The position numbers and the translations under genes are program-made. The notes under the pieces were generated by a model that saw only the letters and a program-made list of their open reading frames with translations, made no database searches and was not told the origin of the DNA. A stretch of 64,000 nt of DNA from Phaseolus vulgaris (taxonomy: Eukaryota > Streptophyta > Magnoliopsida > Fabales > Fabaceae), in NCBI RefSeq assembly GCF_000499845.2, contig NC_023758.2:36182608-36246607 (forward strand), in the 5' to 3' direction. This document shows positions 10,851 to 24,700 of this stretch, one piece after another (within the stretch, counting starts at the first letter, position 1; every line of letters begins with the position of its first letter).

Positions 10851-13800
10851 GATGGTGAGAGATTGGCAAAACTGAAAAAAGGTTAAAGTCCTTTCATATT
10901 TCTTGTTGAAAAGGAAAAAATTAACTCAGAACTTTTCTTGCTTGCTTTAGCAGTGTTACATTTCTCTGACAAGCATCAAAATTATTCTGTCCTCAACACT
11001 CAACTAACAATTCAGTGCAAGGACATGTTACATCACACAAACCTTTTTATTCTAAATTTCCAAACTCATTTCTCCAAGCTTTTCAAGCAGCAGAGACAGA
11101 TACTTCAACTCAAATGAATGGTTAATATTCGGTTCCAGATGAAATTATGTTCTAAAAGAGTGTGCTAATTAGGTCAATATTATGCACATTTGATTAAAGT
11201 TTTCTTTTCTTTTCTCTTTTCTAAATTTAGGAGGAAGGAAAATTTTATATATTTCGAAGCTCTCGGACAAACTACCCATTATAATGAAAATTTGAGTTTA
11301 GACATTATATATATATATATATATATTAGTAGCTCACACGACAACATCATATTATAATAGAAAAAGTGAAAAAACGATTATAGTGGATGTCATTATTACT
11401 TGTAAAGAGTTTATTAACTATCTTATTTTACTGTTTTAAAAAGGATTGAGAAAAACATATTACACTTAAAACAAATACACTTGATTAATTCCTTTACAGT
11501 AGATCAGAGTTAATAGTAAATGGAAAACACCAAATCAATAGACAATAGATAAATAGTTAATCAATGTCAAAGTTAAAAACTTATCATTACTTATGTTCAT
11601 TTCTTTTGACTTAGCATATGCATCTCTTTGTATGGTTTTGGTTGATATTTATGTCTATTTATATTAATTTTATTGAATTTATTTTGTCTTTTGAAATTGT
11701 AAAATTTTGGATAATGTAGTTGATATGTTTTTTATGGACTACAGTAGTTTTTTTTTACAAGTGTTTGAATATTTCTTAAATTTTTTTATTTATTTAATTT
11801 TTTTATTTTTTGTGATAAAAAAGTTAAATGCTTTGTAGAATTTCCTTCTAACACATTTAGCAATAGATGAAAACAAGTACATAAAAGAAATTTAAAAAAA
11901 AATGGTGAGATAAGGATTGTAATATTTGTAAGAGGAAAGGTGTGGTGATAAATATAACTTGTAAAACAAGTTGTTTTAATTAATTCGAGTTCCACCAATT
12001 CCTTGACAAACACAAGTCCAATTAGTGTTGCCTTGTCTTGAAGCATAAGTTTAACATGAGCAAGCAAATCAATCAACATCACTAAGCACTTTTCGGCCTT
12101 CAACTCAATTTATATTTCCTTAATCAATTATTTACTTCTATTGACTTGGAATCAAAAGTCAGCATTTCACCAATCATCTTAGCCACATGGAATGTTCCAA
12201 CTTGGTCTAATTTTCCAATATCTTCTTATGCCTATAATAATAATAATAATATAATGAGGCATTTGCACAATACATATTTTAAGTTGGAGTTGTAATATTT
12301 ATATGTGCCACCATTACTTCCCAAGGCTCCTTCTCCACATAGATAGTTGAGTTTTGAAGGTGAGTTCAGTCCTTTAATGTGAAAGGTTCCTCTCTTTTGT
12401 TTGATTCTTCACAAATTAAGGGTTAATTTGACTCTTCTAACTACTAACACTTTCCTCCTTTCTACTTTATATCAATAATTTAAAGCGTTAATTGATGCTA
12501 CCGTGACCCACCAACTTGCTTAGTAAACATAAAGCTGAGCAAAAATAGTCTTCTTTACTAAATTAATACTTCTCTTGTTCATTGTCAAAAATATAATAAA
12601 TAAAGGTAATTTGACATGGTCATGGCCAGTTTCTGTCTCTGTTTTTTTTATCCTTCCTTGAAAATAACTATTACTTTTGCTTTTAAATGTTCTACTAACA
12701 CTTTGCCAGATTCGTTCAAGCACCTGATCATGTTTAGCACAGTCTGCTTCAGAGGATTATGAAAGAGAAACTAAAAAATTAACCACAAATCACAAACACT
12801 TTAGATGTGAGAATTGGTTTTTACCTTAATGTTAGTATCAATTGTGCTTTGTTTTTCTTTTCTTTTTTTCACCAAAACCATTTAAGCAGAGCAAGCTTGA
12901 ATTAAACAGTTTTAAAACCTGAGTAGCAAACTTTGAGTGCACAGTGACAAAGCATGATTATGGCAATTGAAATTGGTTTGATATTCTTTCCAGACCCAAA
13001 AGAAGCCTTGGAATTTGCAACCTTTTACCAAGTCAGAGACATGTAACATAATTGCATAAACTTTACATTCAACAATGAAAATTGTTGAATTCCTCTGGTA
13101 GACCACAAAGGGGTTTTGCCTCATATGATTAACATAAAGAAAGCACACACTAGAGACCAGACTCTCAACTAGACTTACTTCTAGAAAATGTGTTTGACTG
13201 TTTCTCACTCCGTCACACGCTATCATTAACCTTTTGTTTGTTATTCCAAGATAATGACACAAATAATAATGATTATGCCTTAAATGAGATAAATAAGTTA
13301 AGAAACACCAAAGGGTAAAAGAAAGCATAATGGAAGCAGCCTTTTAAGAACAAAATCAACCCCCACATACCTAATTCTTTCTTTTTATCAGTTATATAGT
13401 ACTGAATGAACCCCTTTTCATATTATGAAAACCCAAAAGGCATGGTCTATAACCTATATGATATTCCAAAATCCAAAATGATTCATGACTATGCTCACCT
13501 AATTCCAACTGGCATGCTTTTATGCAAACAAACAGTTACATTCACATGCATTTCACATCAGTTAAGAATATACAATCTCTGACTTCTCTACTTATTCTAA
13601 CTCAACCTCTTCCAATTTCCAAAGAAAGCTTTAGTTTGTCCAACAATTTACATGGATAGTTCGGCTATGAAGAATGCTACAAGAGGGCGTTTACCATGTG
13701 TAAAGGTTTAAGTTTCTCAGTGGTCAAAGAAAGACTCAAAGGACTGACAGGCCTCAAATAATGGTTATCTTTACACACACTATTTGTTGTTTGTCATTTT

Positions 13801-15573
13801 CCTTTTTGTTTGGTGGCTTACTTCTTCCATCAAACACACCACAAATGCATTCAGAACTTGATAGGTTATAACTACTTGTTGAAGGACAGTGAGTTTGCGC
13901 AAAAGAAGAGGGTTGGACAAAGTCAAAAGTTTGAAATTAATTAGGAAAATACAAAACTTTGTCAAAGATGTCAGGCTTTTCGAGCAGTGTTGGAGCCTGG
14001 CCACAAATGAATAATATGGTTAGAGGAGCACCTAATTCCCTTAGAGGCTCAGTGTCAGGATAATAGAAAATTAGTCTATATGGTAAGTTTTGTAGTGATT
14101 TATGGGCCTATAAATATAATTGTCTTTGTCAGCTCAATAATGCAGTTGCAGCGTCTGAACATAGCTGAATGAATGACAACAGAAGAGGAGACGATCGAGA
14201 CTGTAAGATAATTAGTTAGTTCATGAACATTTTAACAGTGTAGACAAGTGACAGCTTCCCCTGGAATTTCAGGACCAATTTACCATAGGACAAGGTAAAA
14301 TCTTGACACATTTTTGCAGGTTTCACACTTACCATTGTGGTTTGGTTTGTGTATTTTACAGCAGTGTGATGGTACCGCTGTGTACTGGGGATATGGTTAC
14401 TCTTTCAAGAGATTGCAGAACTTGCCAATTTTAGAGATCTTGAATTTTGGCATCCTAGACTGAAACGCCAGGCTTGTGTAGTCAAGATTTTGAATAACGT
14501 GTAAACAAAATGTTCTTTTCAACAAATTCTCTGATTTTGATTAAAACTTGTTAAAAACCACAAGACCATGAATAAAACTAAATATAAAGTGAGATTCGCA
14601 TCATTTGATAATTTTTAATAAATTTCGGCCAATAATTAACACTTATCCTTTTCATGTTAAGTTTCAGGATTTTTAATATTATTACATATTTATAATGAAT
14701 AATCAGTATTAATAATAACAATAATAGTATAATAATTTTTCAACGTAAGAGAAATGGAATCAGAACAGCTAGCAGTTTGTAGTACTGAACCACCCTTACC
14801 CCCTCCCCCAACTAGAAAAAAGAAAAACTGTAAACTTTAATGAAAAAGTAAACACGTGGTAATCTTAACAGTTGATTTTACAATCAGTGGTTATTATTGC
14901 AGTTTGTCTATCTCCTAAAGTGCGTTTTTTTTTACTTTAAAGGAGTCAAATCCCAGGTACTTTGCCATGTTAAGCATGTGCACTGCAATCTGCAACATCT
15001 AAAAACACTATAACTGGAATGTGCAACATCTATAAGTATGTGCAATAAAGAACTTAAATATTAAACATATTTTATTACACAGGAGCTAATCGAATCATCT
15101 TGCAAAAATAGTACATGAAAGTCACCAAGATGTTTCACATAGATTTTGCAATCAATCAAGACACGACTAACCCAGAGCAAATAAGATGCTAAAGAATCAA
15201 TGAAATTCATTCAAAAAAGATTATGTACAAATTAATAATTTAAACCAATCAAAATGATCCCCTCCATTATCACCAGCCATCTCATCAATGTGACAATCTG
15301 TGATTGGTTATACCCTAATTTTGGTAAGGTTAGCACCTTACCACCCACTGAATAATTTGTGAAATTCAGGAAAAAGAACCCAGAAATTCACCAGTCTCTG
15401 TGGTATGATTTCATGAGTTAATGATCATGAGAAAAGGGTAGGGGTAAATCACCAGCTTGCATCTTGAAAACCTGATATCCCCTCCCAACCGTCCAAAACA
15501 AGAAAGTTCCCATCAACTTGAGAATCTCACACTCCCTTCTCTACTTGCCTCTTCTATATCCACAATGAACTCA
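10851..15573. other. intergenic DNA downstream of the TPK gene, less AT-rich
   Basis: Base composition is less extreme than in 7.7-10.8 kb and short minus-strand frames are present (up to 138 codons at 12912-13328), but none shows a domain or a conserved-looking pattern that I recognise. The part just below 15574 should hold the 3' UTR of the TPK channel. An (AT)n tract of about 22 bases lies at 11306-11327. Confidence 0.4.
11970..12230 (-). pseudogene. degenerate helical coding relic, family unknown
   Basis: Reading the minus strand from about 12225 gives a protein-like stretch containing VGTFHVAKMIGEML and ending near 12125. After one frameshift and one stop it continues with KAEKCLVMLIDLLAHV and later VFVKELVELELI down to about 11975. 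The mix of charged and leucine-type residues looks like amphipathic helix or coiled coil rather than random translation of AT-rich DNA. I do not recognise the family. It may be a fragment of a decayed gene or a chance frame. Confidence 0.25.
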
Positions 15574-15721
15574 TCAATTATGACTATCCATGAGATCAGC
15601 AAGCGTTATTTTTCCGCAGTTGCCAGCATCTAGTCTATCAAACTTCTCACTAACCTGCATGATGTCCTTCTCAGATACTATTCCCATCTCCTTGAGCTTG
15701 TATATAACATATTCGGATTTA
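15574..15721 (-). CDS. TPK: TPK exon 2: end of EF-hand 1, EF-hand 2, stop
   Basis: Codes for the last 49 residues, from [10 protein letters not shown] through the second EF-hand loop to LMDSHN and a TGA at 15576-15574. A longer minus-strand frame extends up to 15786, but the sequence before 15721 is intronic, since CAG precedes the first codon that fits the family. Confidence 0.92.
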
Positions 15722-18700
15722 CTGCATCTCCAAAACTCAGTATATTCAGTAAAACCACAAAATGTTAAGTTGCCAAATTTGATCAAATAAATTAGCTAGC
15801 CTTCTTGCTAGGATAAAAAACAAAGAACATAATTCAAAAGACTAAACAGAAAATAATGATGCGACCTGAAGAAAAGGAAAAATGCAAATACGAATTTGAC
15901 ATTTGGAGATCGTTAAAAAATGAGACCTAGCAACTATTAGGACATTACTGTATGTACATGTTAGTCAACAATTCACAATAACAGAGAAAGATATGTCCAT
16001 AACTACGAGAAACAACGGAAAGAATCTGCATGCAGACAATATTTCAAAATTATATCCTAGTGTCAACCATTATGGGGAAAAAATCAGATGAAAATTCATA
16101 GATGATGCAGCCAAGAAAAAAAACACAACATCAGGTTTTTCATTATAAAAATAAATCAATCAATTGAAAATATATTTTCTTGTGAAGCCCAGATGAATGG
16201 GTCTAGGTGAGAATTCATTAGTTGGCTCACAATTTTTTAAAAGACTATGACCTGTATGGAAATGCTACATGTGTGAAGCCCTTTAATCCATATACATAAG
16301 AACAAAAGAGATAGACAAATTTCTGCGAATTAAAGGGAGAATTAAGATTATAAACATACTACAACGCTATGGAAGAGGGTAATTGTGCAAAGATTAATAC
16401 AAAAGACTGACATTATTGAAAATCTCAAGGATGTCAACAATCGAAACAATATACTAGGACAACAATTGATGAAATGATGTCAAAGGAATTAAAAAGACTT
16501 GCAAATGATTTTTCATTGATCAGGAAGAAGGCATATCTACTGTTCCTACTTCCAAGAGAGGTTATGTGGAAGGCCCTAAACAAACAAGGAGTACATAATG
16601 CCTATCATGACACATGTGAAGATAAAAGGTGAGTTCACAACAAATTTTCCTGTAAGTTTGTCTCAAAGGTCAACTTTGAGCCCCTATCTTTTCACCTTCG
16701 ATTTAGATGTGTATGTGTTTACTAAGCATATGCAAGAGTCGATTCCATGACCCATGTTTAGTGGAGATGATAAAGTCTTAGTTAGGGAGCTGAGAATGGA
16801 GATAGACAAGGAAGTCAAAGATGCAGACTGCAGTGATAAGTCATGGAAACACATAGAATGTAAGTTAAATGAGACACAAATTCCAACTTAAAGGAGAAAA
16901 TCGGAAACCATACCCTTACCACAAGTCACAGTCTAAGTATCTTGGCTCCATCATACAAAAGGATGGAAAAATGGAAGGTGGTGTATACCATAGGATTGAA
17001 GAAAGATGAATGATATGGAGGAGAGCATTTAATGTTATCAATGACAAAAAACAAAAGAATCACTCAAGCTTAGGGGAAACAACCGTTTATAGAAACTGGA
17101 TCAGAAAAACTTAAGGAAAATGAAGTTTACAGAGATAATAACACAGTATATTTCTGCAATGAAAAGTATTATAGAAACAATAACTCTGGTTTTCCAAGGG
17201 TCCACTACACTCTCACATATATTTTCTTCCCTCCCCTTTTCTCTAAACCCCAAAAGAATATATTCTTTAACTAAGTTTACTAACATGGTAACTAACTCCT
17301 AACTACTTGTAACTACATCAATTAGCTCTACTCCCTTCTCCCTTATTTCTTCTCTCATAAACCTTTGTAATAGGAGGTTGTATCCTATCACAATCCCATA
17401 GCTACATGATGTGTCATGATATATAGAACTAAGTGTTGGGCCGAAAAGTTTATGAGAATAATCTCCATGTTACAGAGAAGAAAATCTTGAAATAGAGGAG
17501 TGAATATATTAGACATGACAAGATTATAAATGAATGCATTATAACTACACATGAGAAGACTTACAAACGGGACCTGTATTTGATTCCCTCCTTGAGCGAA
17601 ATGTTAATATAATAAAGAGAAGACTTACAAAAGCCCCGATGAGGACAGTAGATCAGATGCAGAGTAGATCTATCACTATAAATAGAGAGATTGAGGAAAA
17701 ACTAAAAGAAAAACAATTAGAAAGGATTTAGAGGTCAATGGCTTGGGTAGACATAATTCATCAAATTAACTCTAACATTGATTTTATTATGAAGCCTAGA
17801 TACTTCAAAAATGGCAAAGTACACCAATACACACAAAAAAAACACTAAATGTGAATCCAGGGAATATCCTATAATTGTGTCATTTAATGGCTGATGTGTT
17901 TTGGAATACAGTATTTATGTGTCATACTTCACTAGATACCACTAACTATATAAAATGCAACACTTGGATTTTTCTAAAATTAAAATGCTATGTTTTTAGT
18001 GTAATATATGGAAATATTCAAAATGATTTCATCATATTTTAGACTACCCTCTAGCATCAGTTTCCCCATTGCCTCATTATTCCAAGATTAATTACCATGT
18101 TTTCTTATATAATCATGAGTTGTTCCTAATGTAGTTAGAAATATGAATAGGAGATAATATTTTATGATTTATCAAGACCTACTATAATTTGAGTTTGAGT
18201 CTAACTACTCCACAAAACTTACTTATAACATAGGATTGTACCCTTCTTATATAATATTTTTCAAGCTCTTACAAAATGAAAGTTGGTTAGCTTGAGCTAC
18301 AAGCTAGCCAAATAAGATCTAATTGTCTTCTTCTTCTTCTTCAATAGGTTTTGGTTCTTTCTTCTTGGCTACTCCAACTATTACAAGTGAAAACCTTAAT
18401 TGGAACAATTATTCGTGTTGGTCTGCCTCCATACAATTATGGTTTCGTGGTCAAGGACACCTTGACCACTTAGAAACAAAACTCAACTCTATTCATGATG
18501 CCGATAGATCCCAGTGGCAAAAGATTGATTTCCAACTGTGTGCTATTTTATGACAGTCAATTATCATGATATTATAGAGATGCTCAAATCCTCAAAAACA
18601 TGTTTATCTTTTTGGAAGAATGCACAAGAATTTTTGCTAATGATATCCAACGTCTCTTTCATGCAACTTAAAGAGTAACTTTTCACAAATAGACCAACCA

Positions 18701-21700
18701 GGATATGGTCTCAAATTTGGTAAAGGCTAGGGCTACAGTAGAAAAAGTTAAAAGATTCTTGGTGGCAGACTCATTAGAGGAACTCAAAAAGAAACTGGAT
18801 AAATATTATATGGTTTTGATTCTAAGAAGCTTACATTCAGATTTTAATCATGTTCATGATCAAATTCTAACTAGTGATCAAATCCCTTCTATGAATGGTT
18901 TAATTACTAGACTTATCTGAATGCCTAATATAATGAGAAATGACAATCAAACTAAAGTTATTGAAACATGCGCAATGGCAGTCTCTTGTAGAAGAGGAGG
19001 AGGAGGTCAGACCATACTAGGAGGATGTGGTGGTAGAGTGGACGTTTTCAATGCTCATATTGCAAGAGAATGTACCCAAAAACTTGTTATTTGCATCGTT
19101 TTCCCACAATCCGGCTCACATGTCTAAATTTGAAAAATTAGAATCTAAAATTTTTTATGAAGAGTACCAAGAATTTTTTAGGTATGTCAATCAAGGTCAA
19201 TCCTCTTCTATGCCAAGTGTGTCAACCATATGCATTTCTCATCTGTGGAGGGTCAGTCCATGGCTTCTTGATCCAGGTGCCTCAGGCCATATATCTGGTA
19301 ACATTTCTTCATTTTCCTCCATTTCTTACCCGAAAACTCCTTATCTTGTTACTGTTATCAATGGATCAAAAGTGGCATCTCAAGGAGTTGGCCAAGTTTC
19401 TTTATCTCCTTCTCTAAATTTAAATTCGGTCTTGTTCATTCCTCATTGTCCTTACAATTTAATTCCTGAATCAATTAACTTGTTCTTTAAACTGTTTTGT
19501 GACCTTTACTGCAAATTGCTAATTGCTTTGTTATACAGGAACATGGTACAGGTCATTTGATTGGAAATGGACATGAGTCATGGGGTCTTTTTTATCTGAA
19601 ACCAAGTCCTTCAGTATCTTGTCTTGCAACTCCAGCCCCAAAACTTTTGCATGATTGTTTGGGTCACCCTGTCAAAATTAAAAATGATGATTTCTAGTCT
19701 CAAAAACATTCAAGCTTTAGATTGTGAATCTTGTTAGTTAGGAAAACATGTTAGATCTTTTTTTCCTAAAAAGTCTGAACATCTTATTAATTGTACACTC
19801 TCTAACATTGAATACTAATGTTCCTATTCATCATCGGGGAAATGCAACTCTCATTGTATGTTTCCTAATCGATATGATGTCTTCTTCCTCTCTTGAAAAT
19901 AAAGTTTCTTACTCTATAATTTTTCTAGATGAACCTTATATCATGTCTCTCCACGTGTGTTTGGGAGTACTTGTTATGTTCATAATGCCTCTCAAAGTCT
20001 TGACAAGCTTTCTGCAAAAGCTATTAAGTGTGTCTTCTTGAGATACTCTTGCCTTCAGAAAGGGTACAAATATTATTCTCCCTCAACTAGAAGGTATTAT
20101 ATGTCTGTTGATGTTACCTTCTTTGCGAACACACATCTTTTTTGTCCTCCATGGAACATTCTTCCTCTGTTCAACAGGTCCTTCCTGTATCATCCTATGA
20201 TCTATTGATAATTCCTTCTTCCTCTCAAACCCAAGCTCAAAGTGTAGATGACATTTTTCTACCACCTTTTCTAATATACCAGTGTCATACAAATCACTCC
20301 TTCATCCTTGTCTGAAGATACCCATGACTCAAATCCTTCACCCCCATATTCTCGTACCATGGATTCTTCATCCTTGTCACCTTCTCCTGACTTTGATAAT
20401 GCTCCACCTATTGCTCTTAGAAATGTTATTCGATCTACTTATAATGCATATTATGTTTATAATTTTTTAAGTTATCATCGTTTGCCTCCTTCATATTCCT
20501 CTTTTGTTTTCTCCTTGTCCACCATTATTGTTCCTAACAATGTTCATGAGGCACTTGGTCACACTAGTTGACAACAAGTCATGATTGATGAGATGCATGC
20601 ACTTGAATAGATAAGTACTTGGGAGTTTGTAACTCTTCCTCTTGGTAAGAAGCTTGTGGGTTGTAGATGGGTTTATGTTGTCAAGGTCGATCCCACTGGA
20701 GAAGTAGATCGTCTCAAAGCTCATCTAGTACTTAAGGGATACACTCAACTTTATGGTCTCGACTATTGTGATATTTTTCTCTCTTGTGGCTAAGATCAAC
20801 ATTGTTCGTGTTTTCCTGCCATGGATGTCATTTGCCAATGGCCTCTTCACCAGCTTCACATTAAAAATGCCTTTCTTCACTGTCATCTGGAGGATGAGAT
20901 TTACATGGAGCAACCTCTTGGATTTATTTCTCAAGGGGAGTCTAGTTTAGTTTGTAAATTACATCGGTCTTTCTATGGCTTGAAGCAATCACCTTGGGCC
21001 TAGTTTGGTAAATTTAGTCATATTGTGCAGATTTTTGGATTCAAACGAAGGCAGATCATTCAATGTTCTATTGTCATACTTCTTCTAGGAAATGTTTATC
21101 TTATTATGGTCTATATTGATGATATTGTTTTTGCAAGAAATGATATCAATAGACTTACTCAATTAAAAAAACATTTATTTAGCCACTTTCAAACCACCAA
21201 AGTTTTGGGCTATCTAGAATACTTTCTTGGTATTGAAGCGGCACAATCAAAAGAAGGTGTGATCATTTCACAAAGAAAGTATGCTCTTGATATTTCGGAG
21301 GAGATAGGCTTGGAAAATTGCAAACTCATTGATTTATGGACTTCAATCAAAAGTTAAAGAGCGACCAAGGTGAACTTTTCTCAAACCCAGAGATATAAAA
21401 GGTTGGTTGGAAAACTCATTTATGTTACTATAACAAGATCTGATCTTTCTAATCTAGTGGGAGTTGTGAGTCAATCTATGCAAAACCCTCAAGTATGTAA
21501 AACGGAACCCAAGACAGGGATTGTTGTATGAGAACAAGGGAAATACTCTAGTCCTAAGATATTATGATGCAGATTGGGTTGGTTGCCATTGACGAGATCT
21601 ACCATAGGATATTGTGTATTCCTTGGAGGGAACCTTGTATCTTGGAAAAGTAAGAAGCAAAGTGTTGTTGCTCGATCTAGTGCAAAAGTTGAATTAAACA

Positions 21701-24700
21701 ACTCCTTCAAGAGTTGAAATTTTGTGAAAATGAGAAGATGAAGTTGTATTGTGACAACCATGCTCATATTGCCTCAAATCCAGTGTTTCATGCGAGAACT
21801 AAACATATAGATTGACTATCATTTTGTTAGAGAGAAGTTGTTGTCCAAGGATCTTATTACTGAGTTTGTCAACTCTAATACTTGCAGACATTCTAACTAA
21901 ATCTCTAAAAGGACATAGGATTCAATTTATATGTTCCATATGTTCCAGGCTTTATGCATATGACCTATGAGCTCCAACTTCAGGGGGAGTGTTGAAATGT
22001 GTTGCATAATCAGGAGAATTATGTTATAATTAAGTGCAGATTCTATTTTATATTTATTAGGACAGATTTGTTAGTGATTTGATTTGATTTGTACAGCTTT
22101 AAACACTCATTATTTCTGGCTTTCATTGCCTATTATTTCTTTCTTTAATTAGGTTGTAAAACAGTCTATAAATAGAGACTGTAATCACATTTGTAAAATA
22201 TCTCAGAAATATATTTCACTTATTTCTTTCCACTTGGTATCAGAGCTCCTGATCTAGGAGACTCTGCTTCCGCAAATTTTTTTTTAGCCTTCATTGCTGT
22301 AATCATTTTCCTTGACAGCCTTCATTGCTGCAATTATTTGTTGGACAGCCTTCATTGCTGCAACTTTCTATTTTCCTTATCCTTTCTCCATTGACCACCA
22401 CCACCACCTTGCACCATTGACCATTACTGCCACCGCCATTGACCACCACCGACCACCACTGCCGTCGCTCGCCGGAACTGCCACTGCTCGCCGGAAACCG
22501 CCGCTGGCCGCCGGAAACCGCCACCGGAAAATTTTTCCGGCAGATTTTTTTTCCTGTGTGTGTGAACAGGATCAAATTTTGCCAATCTGAAAAACTCAGT
22601 TGGTTTTGAACTCTCATGGACTCCCTTAGTAAGCCATCTAGCTATTGTTCCTTTACTATGAGTGGTAAGAGTTCTAGTTTTTTATCCTTTAATGCTTCTA
22701 GTACTGAAAATATCTGGATTATAGACTCTGGTGCTACTGATCATATGACACCTCATTCCTCTTCTTTTTCATCCTACACTACTTTATCCGGTAAGCCATA
22801 TATTACTATTGCTAATGGTTCCACTACCCCCATTAATGGTCGTGGTAACATTCACCTTCAACCTTCATTTCCTTTAAAAAATGTGCTTCATGTTCCCAAA
22901 CTATCCAATAACCTCTTGTCTATTCAAAAGATTACCCAAGATTTAAATTGTACAGTGGTATTTTTCCCTTCCCATTGTGTTTTTCAGGATCTTGTCACGG
23001 GGAAGACAATTGGAATTGCTAAAGAGCAGGGCGGGTTATATTATTTACAGCATGAAGAAAGTAAAAAGGGTGCTAGACTACAGGCACACACTTCTAATCT
23101 TCAGCAAGGTCGTGAATCTTGGTCATCCTCTCAGATATGGCTTCAACACAGACGTCTTGGTCATCCTCCATTTAGTACCCTAAAGTCCTTATTTCCTGTT
23201 TTATTTACAAAAGTGTCTGCTGAGTCATTTCATTGTGATGTTTGTCAGTTTGCTAAACACCATCGGACAACTTTTCCTCCCAATGGTAATAAAAGTTCTA
23301 AACCTTTTGATCTTATTCATTCAGATGTATGGGGACCTTCACCTATTCCTAATATCTCGGGTGCAAAATGGTTTGTTTCATTTATTGATGATTGTACTCG
23401 GGTTACTTGGTTATTTCTCATGAAAGATAAGTCTGAAGTTTTTCACTTGTTTGTAAAGTTTTACAGAATGATTCAAACACAATTTGAAAGTTCAATTAAG
23501 AGATTGCGTTCTGATAATGGAAGAGAATATGTGAACCAAAACCTTTCCAAGTTCCTTGAGGAAAATGGAGTTGTTCATGAATTAACCTGTGTGGACACTC
23601 CTCAACAAAATGGGGTTGCTGAAAGGAAAAATCGTCATCTCCTTGAGGTTACTCGAGCTTTACTTTTCCAAACATCTGTTCCTAGATCTTACTGGGGGGA
23701 AGCAGTCCTGACTGCCACTTATTTGATTAATAGATTACCCTCTCGGGTTCTAGAGGGTGTTACTCCTATTCAGGTTATGACCACATTCTATCCTTCTATT
23801 CCCATGTTGAATAGTCTTCAGAATCGTGTCTTTGGTTGTCCTGCTTTTGTCCATGTTCATAGTCCTAATCGGGGTAAGTTAGATCCTCGTGCCATCAAAT
23901 GTGTCTTCATCGGTTATGCCCCCTACAAAAAGGGGTACAAATGTTATCATCCTCAAAGTCGTAAAGTTTATATTTCCAAAGATGTCACCTTCCATGAAAC
24001 AGAGTCTTTCTTTCCTAGTTCTCAGCTTCAGGGGGAGAGTATTCAAGAAGCTGAGGACCTTGAGTTGCCACCTTTTCCTTTGTTACAGGATTTCGTTCTT
24101 AGGAAGGATGACAAAGACCCTGCACCAACATCATTACCAGAGAAGAATAATGAAGACAAATATTTTGGAAAACAATATCAGCGAAGGCAACAAGAACCCG
24201 TCCTGGTCGAACAGCAACTTCAATTGTCTGAACCGGAGGTAAGAACTCATACCAGTGAGACTCTTGAGGACACCTTAAATACTGCTTTTGAACCTAACCT
24301 AAATGATTTACCTATTGCCTTGAGAAAAGAAAAAAGATCTTGTGCCAAATATCCTATATCCCAATTTGTGTCTACAGAAAAACTTTCTATGCAGCACCAG
24401 AGTTTTCTTTCAGCTATTGATTCTATCAAAATCCCTACATCGGTACAAGAAGCCTTAAAAGATGATAACTGGATTCGAGCCATGAATGAAGAAATGAGCG
24501 CGTTAGAAAGGAATGAGACTTGGGAGATTGTAGAGAGACCAAAAGATAAGAAAGCAGTGGGTTGTAGGTGGATATACACAGTTAAGTATAAGTCTGATGG
24601 CACACTGGATCGGTATAAAGCAAGGTTGGTTGCAAAAGGGTACACTCAAACCTATGGGATCGATTATGAGGAGACTTTTGCTCCAGTGGCAAAAATGAAT

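Noticed and set aside
12912..13328. 138-codon minus-strand open frame
   Set aside because: No recognisable domain, Leu/Cys/His-rich translation with no splice context; probably a chance frame.
13780..14004. 74-codon minus-strand frame
   Set aside because: Short, no motif, no supporting neighbours.
15590..15790. 66-codon plus-strand frame opposite TPK exon 2
   Set aside because: Antisense shadow of the EF-hand exon.
22312..22590. 92-codon plus-strand frame considered as a residual gag
   Set aside because: Has no UBN2-like or CCHC features; it reads through the repeat and CCACC block.
22303..22617. 104-codon minus-strand frame with Gly/Val repeats
   Set aside because: Shadow of the GC-rich leader of the copia element; no start context or family.
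24247..24645. 132-codon minus-strand frame
   Set aside because: Antisense shadow of the copia pol frame.
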